This document shows positions 1 through 8,216 of a stretch of DNA of 64,000 nt, one piece after another. Position 1 is the stretch's first letter, and every line of letters begins with the position of its first letter. The notes beneath the pieces are model-generated. The model was not told the origin of the DNA and searched no databases. It saw only the letters and a list, made by a program, of their open reading frames with translations. The DNA lies in assembly GCA_963704335.1 (NCBI GenBank), contig OY969889.1, forward strand, positions 248,001 to 312,000, written 5' to 3'. The stretch comes from PALSA-612 sp963704335. GTDB lineage: Bacteria; Actinomycetota; Thermoleophilia; Gaiellales; Gaiellaceae. Position numbers and translations under genes: made by a program.

Positions 1-1466
1 CCTTCGAGCCCGGGAGCCAGTGGAGCTACTCGAACACGAACTACATCGCGCTCGGTCTCGTCATCGAGCGGGTCACCGGGCGCTCATACGCCGACGCGCT
101 CGAGCGACGCATTTTCCAACCGCTCGAGCTCGACGCTACGGAGCTCCCGCAGACGCGGCGCCTGCCGGATCTCGATGACGGCGGCTTCAACCCGAACACT
201 GCGTGGGCGGCCGGCGCGATCGTCTCGAACGTGCGCGACCTGTCTCGCTTCTACTCGGCCCTCCTGTCCGGCCGGATCCTGTCCGCCAACTCCCTCGCAG
301 CGATGAAGAAGACGGTCGCTGTCGGCCCTGGTGGTGCGTACGGCCTCGGGCTCGGCTCGATCGGTGTCCGGTGCGGACGCGCGTGGGGCCATGGCGGCGG
401 CATCCTCGACTACACGACGCTCGCCATCGCAAGTGACAGTGGCGAGCGTGTCGGCGTCGTCTCGATCCACGGACGGCCGGCAGACCAGCAGCCGGACGAG
501 AGCGCACTCGTGTGTCCCGACTACCGACTCGCGGCGTCCGCGGCAACGCAGCACATCGCCTTCGTCAGACGAGGCGGCATCTACGCAATGAACGCCGACG
601 GCAGCCGACAACGGCGGCTTGTAGCCGGCAGCGACCCCGCCTGGTCGCCCGACGGACGGAAGATGGCGTTCGTCAGCAGGGGCGCCATCTACGCCATGAG
701 CGCCGACGGCAGCGGGCAGCGGAGGCTTGCGCGCGGCAGCGCTCCTGTGTGGTCACCCAACGGTCAGAGGATCGCTTTCCTCAGAGGCGGAGCCATCTAC
801 GCGATGAAGACCGACGGCAGCGGACTTCGGAGACTCGTATCCGGCGGCGACCCTGCCTGGTCACTGGACGGGCAGAGGATCGCGTTCGTGCGTGGCAGCG
901 GCAACCGCGCCGAGATCTACCTGGTGAACGCCGGCGGCGACGGGCAGCGAAGACTCGCGCGCGGGAGCGACCCGGCCTGGTCGCCCGACGGGCGGAGGAT
1001 CGCCTTCGCAAGGAAGATCGCCTTTCCCAGTGGGGTAGGCGGCAACCTCGCGATCTTCGTCATGAACGCCGACGGCAGCGGGCAGCGGAGGCTGACGCAC
1101 CTGCCGGCACGCGGTAACGCTCCTGCCTGGTCGCCCGACGGGCGGAAGATCACGTTCCAGACGCAGGCAGCCTCCGGCGGGGGAGGCCACAGCTGGCACT
1201 GGTACGGCGTCTCGGTCGTGAACGCGGACGGCAGCGGGCAGCCGAGGCACCTTTCGGGCGGGGAGCCGCTTGAAGATCGAGTACCCCCTGCTGCGCGGCC
1301 TCGCTGGTCGCCCGATGGGCGGATGATCGCCTTCCTCAGCTGGCGGGCCGGCAACTACGACGTCTACGTCATGAACGCCGACGGGAGCGCCCTGACGAAC
1401 GTCACGCGGAGCAGAGCAAAGGAAAGCTCGTTTGCCTGGTCGCCCAGGCAGACGAAAGGGTCATGA
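1..1466 (+). CDS. Serine beta-lactamase-like hydrolase fused to TolB/PD40 beta-propeller (5' end outside window)
   Basis: The reading frame is open from base 3. The first ~170 residues look like the C-terminal half of a class C beta-lactamase/D,D-peptidase family domain: a Tyr-Ser-Asn motif at 27-35 (YSNTNY context) and an HGGG motif near 390 that matches the third active-site box. The nucleophile SxxK must lie upstream of the window. From about 545 the protein turns into seven PD40/WD40-like blades, each with an (M/V)N-x-DGS strand followed by WSPDGRKIAF-type strands. The family fold implies an extracytoplasmic propeller; no substrate can be named. The propeller is paralogous to the gene at 4759-5841, and the next gene starts 22 bp downstream. 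Fusion of hydrolase and propeller in one frame is seen directly; the function is inferred. Confidence 0.8.
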   Translation, partial: FEPGSQWSYSNTNYIALGLVIERVTGRSYADALERRIFQPLELDATELPQTRRLPDLDDGGFNPNTAWAAGAIVSNVRDLSRFYSALLSGRILSANSLAAMKKTVAVGPGGAYGLGLGSIGVRCGRAWGHGGGILDYTTLAIASDSGERVGVVSIHGRPADQQPDESALVCPDYRLAASAATQHIAFVRRGGIYAMNADGSRQRRLVAGSDPAWSPDGRKMAFVSRGAIYAMSADGSGQRRLARGSAPVWSPNGQRIAFLRGGAIYAMKTDGSGLRRLVSGGDPAWSLDGQRIAFVRGSGNRAEIYLVNAGGDGQRRLARGSDPAWSPDGRRIAFARKIAFPSGVGGNLAIFVMNADGSGQRRLTHLPARGNAPAWSPDGRKITFQTQAASGGGGHSWHWYGVSVVNADGSGQPRHLSGGEPLEDRVPPAARPRWSPDGRMIAFLSWRAGNYDVYVMNADGSALTNVTRSRAKESSFAWSPRQTKGS

Positions 1467-1488
1467 CCCCTTACGGGAGGAGAAACGT

Positions 1489-1971
1489 ATGAAAGCTCGA
1501 CTGGTCACACTCGTCGCGCTCGCGGCGGCGGTCACACTGACCGCTGTTGCAGCTGCCGGCCCAGACGCAGCGAAACAGCGAGTGGCGATTTCGATAAAGG
1601 ACCCCGAGAACGGCACGTTCGTGCTCAGGCCACTGCAGCCCGGGACGCTCAAGCGCGACTCGGGCACGGTGAGCCTCGTCTACAAGGGGCCGACCACCGT
1701 GATGCGCGAGGGGCAGCGCGTTGATATCTATCGGAACACCTACACGCTCAAGAGCAAGCGAGGGAGCATGTCGATTCGGGACCGAACCGAGTTCGTCGAG
1801 GTCTCGAACGAAAAGGTCCCGGGCTTCGATTTCACCCCGGGTGTCGGCATCGGCACGTGGAAGGTCGTGAGCGGGACGGGCGCGTACGCCAAGGTCACTG
1901 GAGGCGGACGGAGTGGCCATCAGGGCCACCCGTGGCTCGTGCAGCAGGAGGGCTTCCTCACTAGTCGATAA
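1489..1971 (+). CDS. Small secreted protein, MKAR family, copy 1
   Basis: A 160-residue protein starting at an ATG preceded by a strong GGGAGGAG ribosome site. Residues 1-24 (MKARLVTLVALAAAV...) form a Sec-type signal peptide with an Ala-x-Ala-like end. The mature part is rich in beta-strand-like segments and ends with the motif TWKVVSGTGAYAKV followed by a Gly-rich stretch, a W..V.GTG.Y pattern also seen at 5871-6365 and 55879-56682. No enzyme motif is visible. It follows the propeller gene by 22 bp and is probably co-transcribed with it. The signal-peptide DNA and upstream ~30 bp are almost identical to copy 2, whereas the mature part has diverged. Confidence 0.8.
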   Translation: MKARLVTLVALAAAVTLTAVAAAGPDAAKQRVAISIKDPENGTFVLRPLQPGTLKRDSGTVSLVYKGPTTVMREGQRVDIYRNTYTLKSKRGSMSIRDRTEFVEVSNEKVPGFDFTPGVGIGTWKVVSGTGAYAKVTGGGRSGHQGHPWLVQQEGFLTSR

Positions 1972-2032
1972 ACCGGCTGCATGAGACGGGCGGCGCGCGC
2001 TCGCGCGCCACGCCCGGCCCGGCCCGAGAATG

Positions 2033-2060
2033 GGAAAGCCCCGCAAATGCGGGGCTTTCC
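2033..2060. terminator. Bidirectional hairpin terminator next to rnpB-tail copy A
   Basis: A perfect 12-bp stem (GGAAAGCCCCGC / GCGGGGCTTTCC) closes an AAAT loop. It lies 60 bp after the secreted-protein stop and directly abuts a copy of the rnpB 3' tail on the other strand. Confidence 0.8.
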
Positions 2061-2108
2061 GGTAGCAGGCCTGTAAGCCGGATTCTGCGAGGGTGACCAT
2101 CCCTCTAG
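2060..2108 (-). repeat. RNase P RNA 3'-tail fragment (copy A)
   Basis: These 49 bases match the 3' end of the intact rnpB gene (14454-14503) with one single-base deletion and only a mismatch or two beyond the edge. The fragment includes the conserved ACAGAA-type segment and the 3' strand of helix P1 in the same orientation. No other part of rnpB is present, so it cannot make a functional RNA. Confidence 0.85.
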
Positions 2109-2213
2109 CCAATCGTGGAACGCCAGACCGGCGGGCATGCGCGCTCGTACGCCTGGTCGCCTGCATGGACCCGAACGCGAGCCTCGAGCGGGTCAAGCAC
2201 TGAGGGAAGCGGG

Positions 2214-2627
2214 CTAGAGCTCGACGTCTGCAAGCGCCTGCTCGAGGTATCCCTCGACGTCGCCGGACTTCAGCACGTGCTCGAGCCACGCCTTGCGCTC
2301 GAAGTCGATGACCTCGAGCTCCCATACGCATGCCATGCCTGTTCCGTCGATGGGCTCCAAACGGCCCGGCTCGTCGAACGGGGAGACGAAGAGCCGGCTG
2401 TGGATCTCGTTCTCGTTCGCCCACCAGTACACGAGGCCGAGCCCAGCGCTCGTCGCGTCGTGCGCGATCGTGAAGCCGGCCGCGTCTTCCGGGATCACAC
2501 CGTGCGCTGCTTCGCGCGTCGCCTCGCTCAGTGCCGGACGCGGCACGCGGTCGTGGGTGCCGATGCCGTAGTGCTTGACGCGACCGTCGCGGCCGAGAAA
2601 GGAGATCGAGCGGGGCTCGTACGGCAC
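2214..2627 (-). CDS. Hypothetical protein, 137 aa
   Basis: A GTG-started 137-residue frame with typical high-GC third-position bias. I do not recognise the family. The sequence looks like a small soluble cytoplasmic protein: no signal peptide or membrane segment, several Trp and acidic residues, a VYWWANENE segment near the middle and a C-terminal amphipathic stretch ending in ALADVEL. It stands alone on the minus strand between two copies of the rnpB tail (2060-2108 and 2662-2720), which makes it a candidate passenger of an inserted segment. The region 2109-2213 upstream of its stop holds nothing I can assign. Confidence 0.6.
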   Translation of the reverse strand: MPYEPRSISFLGRDGRVKHYGIGTHDRVPRPALSEATREAAHGVIPEDAAGFTIAHDATSAGLGLVYWWANENEIHSRLFVSPFDEPGRLEPIDGTGMACVWELEVIDFERKAWLEHVLKSGDVEGYLEQALADVEL

Positions 2628-2661
2628 GTGCTCGATCCTACGTACGCTACGACCAGGAAGG

Positions 2662-2720
2662 GAAGAGCACGGCTGCGGTGGGACTCTTCGGTCGCAGGCC
2701 CGTAGGCCCGCAACTCGTCA
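2662..2720 (-). repeat. Decayed rnpB 3'-tail plus terminator (copy D)
   Basis: The stretch begins with a degenerate version of the rnpB terminator (GAAGAG...CTCTTC arms) and continues with about 40 bases that align to the rnpB tail at roughly 70 percent identity, including CTCTTCGGT and GCAGGCC in register. The orientation is the same as rnpB. It lies just after the stop of the BTAD-BMP gene. Confidence 0.55.
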
Positions 2721-2725
2721 GGCCA

Positions 2726-4531
2726 TCACTCGGGCTGCCGCTCTTCCCGCGCTCGAAGCCGCGCGGCTTCTTGCGCAACCTTTGTCCGGATCGGTGGAGG
2801 CACGACGGAGCTGATACCGACGAGCGCGACGGCGTCGTCGACGAGTCCGAGCTCGACGTCCCCACCCGGCGGCAGCCGTCCCTCCAGGTACCAGCTCACA
2901 CTCCGCTCGACGAGGCGGTCGTAGCGCTGGGACACAGACGCGAGAATGTGCGGGCCGAGGCGCGAGAGATCGACGACATTCCCGACGCCCCATACGCCGC
3001 GAATGGCGGCGGCCGAGAGCGCGCCCAGAGCGCAGTCGCCAGCTGCAGCGAAGACCACACCTGAGCCGGCGTCGATCTGTCGGTTCGCGATTCTCTCGCA
3101 GATCGTCTGGTCGTCGTACTCATCCGAGTAGTCGCTGCGGACCTCCACGCCCGGCAGGGCACGACGCACTCCGGTCGAGAACCCTTGAACCAGGACCTGC
3201 TGTTGTGGGAAGCCCGGCTCTCCGCTGATGATCGAGACGAGGTGCCGACGACCCTGTGGACGTGCTCGTCGGGCCTCCATCAGGCCGCTCAGGTAGCCCG
3301 CGAGATAGGCGGCCTGGCCAGCGCGTAGGCTCAGCGCACTGGCATTGGGAGCACCATTGAGCTCGTCTCCTTTCGCACAGCAGTAGTCGAGGAAGACGAA
3401 CTGCGTGCCGGGGTATCGGGCGACGACATCGAAGAACCGGGGCCCCGGAAGGCCGAGCGGCCACAACACTAGATCGAAGTCGCCGGACCGGAGCCGCGCG
3501 GAAAGCCGGTCGATATCGGCTTGCGAGCCCGGATCGAAGCCGCCCGTAGGCGGGCGACGTGGGAACACATCGATGATCTCGGTCTCGAGCTCGTGCTTGC
3601 GCTCGGCCGCCAGCAGCCCGTCCACGAACGCGCCCGAACCATTTTCGTCGCGGATGCTGAGGCTGCCCGGATCCCACAGGCGGATCAGGGCGACGCGGGT
3701 CGAGCCTCCAGGGCCTGGCAGCACTGCATCGGTCAGGACGAACTGGCGGACAGCAAGCGCCGTCGCGGCGACAGCTAGTGCCCCTGCCAGGACAAGGGCG
3801 GACAGTCTCCGAGCTCTCGCCGGCCTCGTCCGCTGGACGTCGCCATTCCGCACCGACTGGGCCGGCGTGCGAAGGTGAGGCTCCTGACGAACGATCTGCC
3901 CCGCGAGGCGCTGAAGCTCCTCTCCCGGCCGGAGTCCGAGATCGTCCTCCAGCTCACGCCGCGTCCGCTCGTAGACCTCGAGTGCCTCGACGTGGCGACC
4001 CGAGCGATAGAGCGCGACCATCAGCTGCGCGACGAGGCGCTCGCGATGCGGCGTCTCCTCAAGCAGCCGGCGCAGCTCTCCCACGAGCTCACCATGGCGG
4101 CCAAGGGCTAGCTCAGCATCGACGCGGATCTCGAACGCCCGCGAGCGAAGCTCGTCTAGACGCTCGGCCTCCGCACGGCTCTCAAGGTGCAGCGTAGCCC
4201 CGGCGAGAACAGGGCCCTGCCAGAGGCCGAGCGCCGCCTTCGCACTGGACGCGGCGCGCGGATGGTCACCTGCGGCGAGCGCCTGGGCTGCTTCGTCTAC
4301 GAGCCCCTCGAAGACCTGCGAGTCGAGAACAGCCCCACGGACGTCGATCCGGTAGCCGCCTCCGCGTCGCTCGACGGTAACCCCATATGGGGAGAGAGCC
4401 CGGCGGAGCCGGGACACGTATGACTCCAGGCTGTGCGCTGCGGAAGCCGGCGCATCATCCCCCCAGACCTCATCGAACAGGCGCTCGACGGGCACGACCT
4501 CGTTCCTGCGGAGAAGCAGGGCTGCGAGCAC
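2726..4531 (-). CDS. BTAD (AfsR/SARP-type) regulator fused through a membrane segment to a BMP-family substrate-binding domain
   Basis: About 601 residues. Residues 1-60 are the end of an OmpR/SARP winged helix, residues ~70-215 a BTAD helical domain (ending near GLRPGEELQRL), residues ~240-262 one membrane helix, and the rest a basic-membrane-protein (BMP/PnrA) periplasmic-binding fold with GDFDLVLWPLG and YLAGYLSGL segments. The order suggests a one-piece receptor: cytoplasmic DNA-binding head, membrane anchor, extracytoplasmic ligand sensor. The first conventional start (GTG, 4531) would cut off the first strands of the winged helix, yet in-frame coding (LRFRILG and onward) continues to about 4639, where a TAG lies. 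No ATG, GTG or TTG occurs between, so the true start is either unusual or hidden by a single-base error. No ABC permease is nearby. Confidence 0.8.
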   Translation of the reverse strand: MLAALLLRRNEVVPVERLFDEVWGDDAPASAAHSLESYVSRLRRALSPYGVTVERRGGGYRIDVRGAVLDSQVFEGLVDEAAQALAAGDHPRAASSAKAALGLWQGPVLAGATLHLESRAEAERLDELRSRAFEIRVDAELALGRHGELVGELRRLLEETPHRERLVAQLMVALYRSGRHVEALEVYERTRRELEDDLGLRPGEELQRLAGQIVRQEPHLRTPAQSVRNGDVQRTRPARARRLSALVLAGALAVAATALAVRQFVLTDAVLPGPGGSTRVALIRLWDPGSLSIRDENGSGAFVDGLLAAERKHELETEIIDVFPRRPPTGGFDPGSQADIDRLSARLRSGDFDLVLWPLGLPGPRFFDVVARYPGTQFVFLDYCCAKGDELNGAPNASALSLRAGQAAYLAGYLSGLMEARRARPQGRRHLVSIISGEPGFPQQQVLVQGFSTGVRRALPGVEVRSDYSDEYDDQTICERIANRQIDAGSGVVFAAAGDCALGALSAAAIRGVWGVGNVVDLSRLGPHILASVSQRYDRLVERSVSWYLEGRLPPGGDVELGLVDDAVALVGISSVVPPPIRTKVAQEAARLRAREERQPE

Positions 4532-4758
4532 AGCCTTTTGCTTTGGCCCGCCGAGCTCGACCGCGCGTTCGCCGACCGTGGCTTCCAGCGCACCGAGAAT
4601 GCGAAACCGGAGAGGTTCTGACTCGCCCGTGTCAGATAGCTAATCACGCTTCGAGTTCCTGGAAAGCAGACGATTTCGAGCTTTCTGCGAGCCGGCTGCA
4701 AGACCGCTCAGCGACCCTGCCTGCGACATCGACTCATCCAGCGGAGGTAGGCACGAAA

Positions 4759-5841
4759 GTGACACGAGCAACGACGCGGTGGCCCCGCCGAACGACTCGA
4801 GTTCGACACCTCGGCGCCGCCGGCCTCGTCGTCACGGTCGGACTGGCCGCCAGCTCCGGGGCCGCGCCGGCCACCGGGTCTCGGCAGGCAACCGACTCTG
4901 CGCAAGCAAGCTCGAAGATTGCGTTCATCAGGCTCAGCGGGTCGGCCCCCGCCGAGATCTACGTCATGAATGTCGACGGGAGCGGGCAGCGGCTGCTGAC
5001 GCGCAGCACGTCGCATCTCTACGGCTGGTCGCCCGACGGGCGGAAGATCGCCTTCGGCAAGGGGCACAACGGCAGCGACGACATCCACGTCATGAACGCC
5101 GACGGGAGCGGGCAACGGAATCTCACGCGCACGCGGAACGAGCTCAACCAAGGTGCTCTCTGGTCGCCAGACGGGCGGAAGATCGCGTTCACGAGGCTCA
5201 GCGCGTCGAACCCCGCACCCGAGATCTACGTCATGAATGCCGACGGGAGCGGGCAGCGGAGGCTGACGCGCAGCACGACGGCCGACATCTTTCCTACCTG
5301 GTCGCCCGACGGACGGAAGATCGCCTTCGATGGCGGCGGCCCCATCCACGTCATGAACGCCGACGGGAGCGGAAACCGGCTCCTGACGCGCAACGGCGGG
5401 GGTGTTGCTGCCGGGGGCGGCGTCTGGTCGCCCGACGGGCGGAAGATCGCCTTCACCGGCGGCGACCGCAACGGCCACGACGTCTACGTCATGAACACCG
5501 ACGGGAGCGGGAAGCGGAACCTGACGCGGAGGCCGGTCGACCACGGTAATGGCAACGGGACCAGTCCGGCCTGGTCGCCCGACGGGCAGAAGATCGCCTT
5601 CGATAGGGGCCGCGGGATCTTCGTCATGAACGCCGACGGAAGCGGGCAGCGGCGGCTGACGCAATTCGGGCTGCACCCTCTCTGGTCGCCGGACGGGCGG
5701 ATGATCGCTTTCCGGAGCTCGGGCGCCGGCAACGACGACGTCTACGTCTTGAACGCCGACGGCAGTGGGCAGCGGAACCTGACGCGGACGCCGAGGGCGG
5801 ATGAATACAGGTTTGCCTGGGAGTCCGGGCAGACGAGATAG
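4759..5841 (+). CDS. Secreted TolB/PD40 seven-bladed beta-propeller protein
   Basis: A 360-residue protein. The start is taken at GTG 4759 because a GGAGGT site lies 10 bp upstream and the N-terminus then reads as a basic region followed by a hydrophobic segment (LGAAGLVVTVGLAAS), a signal peptide. Seven PD40 repeats follow, each with MN-x-DGSG and LWSPDGRKIAF-type strands and only a few substitutions, which gives strong direct repeats at DNA level. It is paralogous to the propeller of 1-1466 but lacks the hydrolase domain. The MKAR-type gene follows after 29 bp, so the pair repeats the first module. Likely an extracytoplasmic binding or scaffold protein; the ligand is unknown. Confidence 0.85.
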   Translation: MTRATTRWPRRTTRVRHLGAAGLVVTVGLAASSGAAPATGSRQATDSAQASSKIAFIRLSGSAPAEIYVMNVDGSGQRLLTRSTSHLYGWSPDGRKIAFGKGHNGSDDIHVMNADGSGQRNLTRTRNELNQGALWSPDGRKIAFTRLSASNPAPEIYVMNADGSGQRRLTRSTTADIFPTWSPDGRKIAFDGGGPIHVMNADGSGNRLLTRNGGGVAAGGGVWSPDGRKIAFTGGDRNGHDVYVMNTDGSGKRNLTRRPVDHGNGNGTSPAWSPDGQKIAFDRGRGIFVMNADGSGQRRLTQFGLHPLWSPDGRMIAFRSSGAGNDDVYVLNADGSGQRNLTRTPRADEYRFAWESGQTR

Positions 5842-5870
5842 AGCATGACTCCCTACGAGAGGAGAACGGT

Positions 5871-6365
5871 ATGAAAGCTCGACGGGTCACACTCGTCGCG
5901 CTCGCGGCGGCAGTCACGCTGACCGCTGTTGCCGGGGCCAACCCGACCGCAACGAAACAGCGGGTGGCGATCGACATGAAGCTGTGGCCGCAGAAAACGT
6001 TCGTGCTCACCCCGGTGCAGGCCGGCCCACTGAAGCGGGACACGGGCACGATCAGCCACACCTTGCTGAGCATCTCCGGACGCGACGTGATGCGCGACGG
6101 TCAGAAAGTCACGATCTACGATGGCGGTCGGATAACACTCACCGGGAAGCGAGGAACCCTCACGATTCGAGACCGGAACGAGTGGGTCTTTCTCGAGCGG
6201 GACGGGAACGGCGACGGTGAGAACGACGGCATCGCCTTCAGCACCTGGAAGGTCGTGCGCGGGACCGGCCAGTACGCCGGAATCGTCGGGAAGGGGCGAG
6301 GTGGCCACGTAGGCCTCGGTAGCCCGTGGTACGCGCGCTACGAGGGCCTCCTCACCGTTCCGTAG
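5871..6365 (+). CDS. Small secreted protein, MKAR family, copy 2
   Basis: 164 residues, ATG preceded by GAGAGGAG. The signal peptide (MKARRVTLVALAAAV) and the leader DNA are nearly identical to copy 1 at 1489, but the mature chain has diverged to well below that level. Shared mature landmarks are KQRVAI near the cleavage site, LKRD-(S/T)-GT, IRDR and TWKVV-x-GTG-x-Y. An insert DGNGDGENDG gives this copy an acidic, possibly calcium-binding loop. No catalytic motif is apparent. It is followed by a strong hairpin and a 12-base piece of rnpB tail, as in copy 1. Confidence 0.8.
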   Translation: MKARRVTLVALAAAVTLTAVAGANPTATKQRVAIDMKLWPQKTFVLTPVQAGPLKRDTGTISHTLLSISGRDVMRDGQKVTIYDGGRITLTGKRGTLTIRDRNEWVFLERDGNGDGENDGIAFSTWKVVRGTGQYAGIVGKGRGGHVGLGSPWYARYEGLLTVP

Positions 6366-6391
6366 CGTGCTGTACAACAACCTTGGAAGTA

Positions 6392-6419
6392 GGAAAGCCC
6401 CGTGTGTGCGGGGCTTTCC
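6392..6419. terminator. Bidirectional hairpin terminator
   Basis: An 11-bp perfect stem (GGAAAGCCCCG / CGGGGCTTTCC) with a TGTGTG loop, the arms being identical to those of the hairpin at 2033-2060. It separates the convergent genes ending at 6365 and 6441. Confidence 0.85.
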
Positions 6420-6431
6420 GGTAGCAGGCCT
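6419..6431 (-). repeat. Short rnpB 3'-tail fragment (copy C)
   Basis: Directly after the terminator the bases GGTAGCAGGCCT repeat the last dozen bases of the rnpB tail found at 2061 and 14455; similarity ends there and a minus-strand gene begins. Confidence 0.6.
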
Positions 6432-6440
6432 AACGCTCCG

Positions 6441-6845
6441 TCAGCCGCCAACCAAATTGAAGAACGGCGGGAAGGTGCCGAGCAAGCCGAGGGCAATCAG
6501 GACCGCCGCCGCCGCCGCAACCCGAACGAGTGGTGGATTCGCATGACGCCACACGATTGCGAGGACGGCCCAGGCGGCAAAGAACACGACGGTTGCGGCC
6601 GTTGTCAGGCCCGAGAGGTCGCCGACGCGGTCGTTCAACGTCAAGGCCTCCGAGACCGAGGCACTCGCGACCGTTAGCACCGACAGCAGGCCGAGCGTGA
6701 ACGAGGCAAGGCCCGCCGCGAGAACGACCGCAGCCGCAGGGCCCGATGGGCGCGCGGTGGCGGCGGCGGCGGGAGGCACCTCGGCGCGCTCGGCAGTTCG
6801 GGGTTTCAACGTCAGGGGCGGGTCGTAGACGGAATCCCTGGGCAT
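6441..6845 (-). CDS. Small integral membrane protein, 134 aa
   Basis: Start chosen at the ATG at 6845, which has an AGGAGG site 5 bp upstream. After a Pro/Ala-rich cytoplasmic head of ~35 residues there are three likely membrane helices (about 37-60, 82-100 and 106-128), the last ending in FPPFFNLVGG. No known family motif. The gene follows 6854-7366 on the same strand with 8 bp between them, so both are probably one transcript encoding partner membrane proteins. Confidence 0.7.
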   Translation of the reverse strand: MPRDSVYDPPLTLKPRTAERAEVPPAAAATARPSGPAAAVVLAAGLASFTLGLLSVLTVASASVSEALTLNDRVGDLSGLTTAATVVFFAAWAVLAIVWRHANPPLVRVAAAAAVLIALGLLGTFPPFFNLVGG

Positions 6846-6853
6846 GAAGCCTC

Positions 6854-7366
6854 CTAGCGAAGTGGGGCAGCGCGCGTGACGAGCGCACCGACGAGCGCCG
6901 CGATACTCGCGACGGAGAACGCGACCAGCACGAGCCCGAGGACGAGGTTGCGGATGGTCCGGTCGCGTGCGAGTCCTGGGCCGTAGTAAACGACGAGCGC
7001 CGCCGCCGCGGTCGCGAGGATCGGCGCCATGAACGCCACGTGTGTCTTCCAGACATCGGCGAACTCGTGCCACTGCTTCGTGCCCGGATCGGCAAGCAGA
7101 CGCGACCGCGGGCTGTCGGGCGTGTCTTCCGCGTACCAGGGGAGCAAGATCCAGAGCCCAATAGACACGATGACCCACGCCATGCCGGCCATCACGCACA
7201 CGCCGATCCGTAGGTGCTTGACGTGATCGTGAATCCCCGATGCAGTCAGGTAGTCGGCGCGGAGCCCCGCCACGGCCACGAGGATCCCTGCGAACGCGAG
7301 TAGGAACGGGCCTCCGATCAACAGGCCGTGGACGAGCGCCCAGATCTCGCGGTGCGTCAGATCCAT
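6854..7366 (-). CDS. Integral membrane protein, 170 aa
   Basis: Four predicted membrane helices: residues ~12-33, ~52-74, ~110-127 and ~139-160, with a polar loop between helices 2 and 3 that carries several charged residues and Trp. Two His residues in or near helices (VHGLL, HDHVKHL) could bind a metal or heme, but this is speculation. It lies immediately upstream of the other membrane gene at 6441-6845. The 140 bp between this gene and the divergent gene at 7508 should hold both promoters; no clear operator is visible. Confidence 0.7.
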   Translation of the reverse strand: MDLTHREIWALVHGLLIGGPFLLAFAGILVAVAGLRADYLTASGIHDHVKHLRIGVCVMAGMAWVIVSIGLWILLPWYAEDTPDSPRSRLLADPGTKQWHEFADVWKTHVAFMAPILATAAAALVVYYGPGLARDRTIRNLVLGLVLVAFSVASIAALVGALVTRAAPLR

Positions 7367-7507
7367 CTCGGTCTCGCTCGAACATACGGCCGCCGCTGGC
7401 CAGCGGATTGACAGATCAGTCGGGCGAACGATGAATTCAGAGCCGGCGATTGGTCTTAGTGTCCGGCGTCAACAATTTAGGAGCAGGCAACCGAGAGGGA
7501 GTGCGGG

Positions 7508-8074
7508 ATGGGCAAATTGGTGGTCACCGAGTTCGTGTCGCTCGACGGCGTGATGCAGGCGCCGGGCGGCGAAGAGTTCAAGTACCCCGGTTGGAGCTTC
7601 GAGTTCGATCGCGGAGACGACGGCAACCAGTTCAAGCTCGACGAGACCATGGAGAGCGACGTGCTCCTGATCGGGCGCGTCACCTACGAGAGCTTCGCCG
7701 GCGCCTGGCCCGATCGCGAGGGGGAGTTCGCGGTCAAATTCAACACGATGCCCAAGTACGTCGTGTCCTCGACCCTCGAGGACCCGGAGTGGAACAACAC
7801 GACCGTCCTCAAGGGCAGCGCCGCCGAGGAGGCGGCGAAGCTCAAGGAGGAGATCGACGGGATCATCCAGGTGCCCGGAAGCCTTCGGCTCGTCCAGGAG
7901 CTGCTCGAGCACGATCTCGTCGACGAGCTACACCTGATGGTCTTTCCTGTCGTGCTCGGCACCGGGCGGCGCCTGTTCGGCGAGACGAGCAACAAGACCG
8001 ACTGGCTGTTGACCGAGTCGAAGCCGGTTGGACCGGACGGCGTGATGGTCCTGATCTACGAGCGGGCCCGGTAG
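7508..8074 (+). CDS. Dihydrofolate reductase-family protein (RibD C-terminal-like), copy 1
   Basis: 188 residues, ATG preceded by GAGGGAG. It has the family landmarks: VTEFVSLDGV at the N-terminus, LLIGRVTYESF, FNTMPKYVVSSTL, WNNTTVL and a C-terminal HLMVFPVVLGTGRRLF segment. Members bind NADPH in a DHFR fold; most actinobacterial paralogs have no assigned substrate and this one should not be read as the essential FolA. A close paralog sits at 51490-52056 with the same length and motif spacing. It stands alone between divergent membrane genes and a small DUF1059-like gene. Confidence 0.85.
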   Translation: MGKLVVTEFVSLDGVMQAPGGEEFKYPGWSFEFDRGDDGNQFKLDETMESDVLLIGRVTYESFAGAWPDREGEFAVKFNTMPKYVVSSTLEDPEWNNTTVLKGSAAEEAAKLKEEIDGIIQVPGSLRLVQELLEHDLVDELHLMVFPVVLGTGRRLFGETSNKTDWLLTESKPVGPDGVMVLIYERAR

Positions 8075-8109
8075 CCGATCGCGAGCGACTCTTTCCTCGA
8101 GGTCGACCT

Positions 8110-8170
8110 CGTCGGCGCTGACGCGTCGTATTCGCGCCACCAGGCCGTTCCAGACGAGGATCGAGCATGC
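8110..8170 (-). other. Coding remnant ILVWNGLV, copy 1
   Basis: On the minus strand the frame reads ILVWNGLVARIRRV. A second copy reads ILVWNGLVTQIRPV at about 11392-11450. Differences between the copies fall largely at third codon positions, which suggests that both descend from a real coding sequence. No full gene is present at either place. Confidence 0.35.
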
Positions 8171-8216
8171 TGCTATGCCGAATCTTCGTGTTCGGCTGTG
8201 CGCGTAGGATCCCATC

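Noticed and set aside
4960..5800. Regularly spaced direct repeats resembling a CRISPR array or minisatellite
   Set aside because: They are the codons of PD40 propeller blades (WSPDGRKIAF and MN-x-DGSG) in frame; spacers are not unique and no cas genes occur.
8098..8111. The 14-base palindrome CGAGGTCGACCTCG after the first DHFR-like gene as a regulator site
   Set aside because: It lies downstream of a gene, no second copy was found, and such palindromes arise easily in GC-rich DNA.
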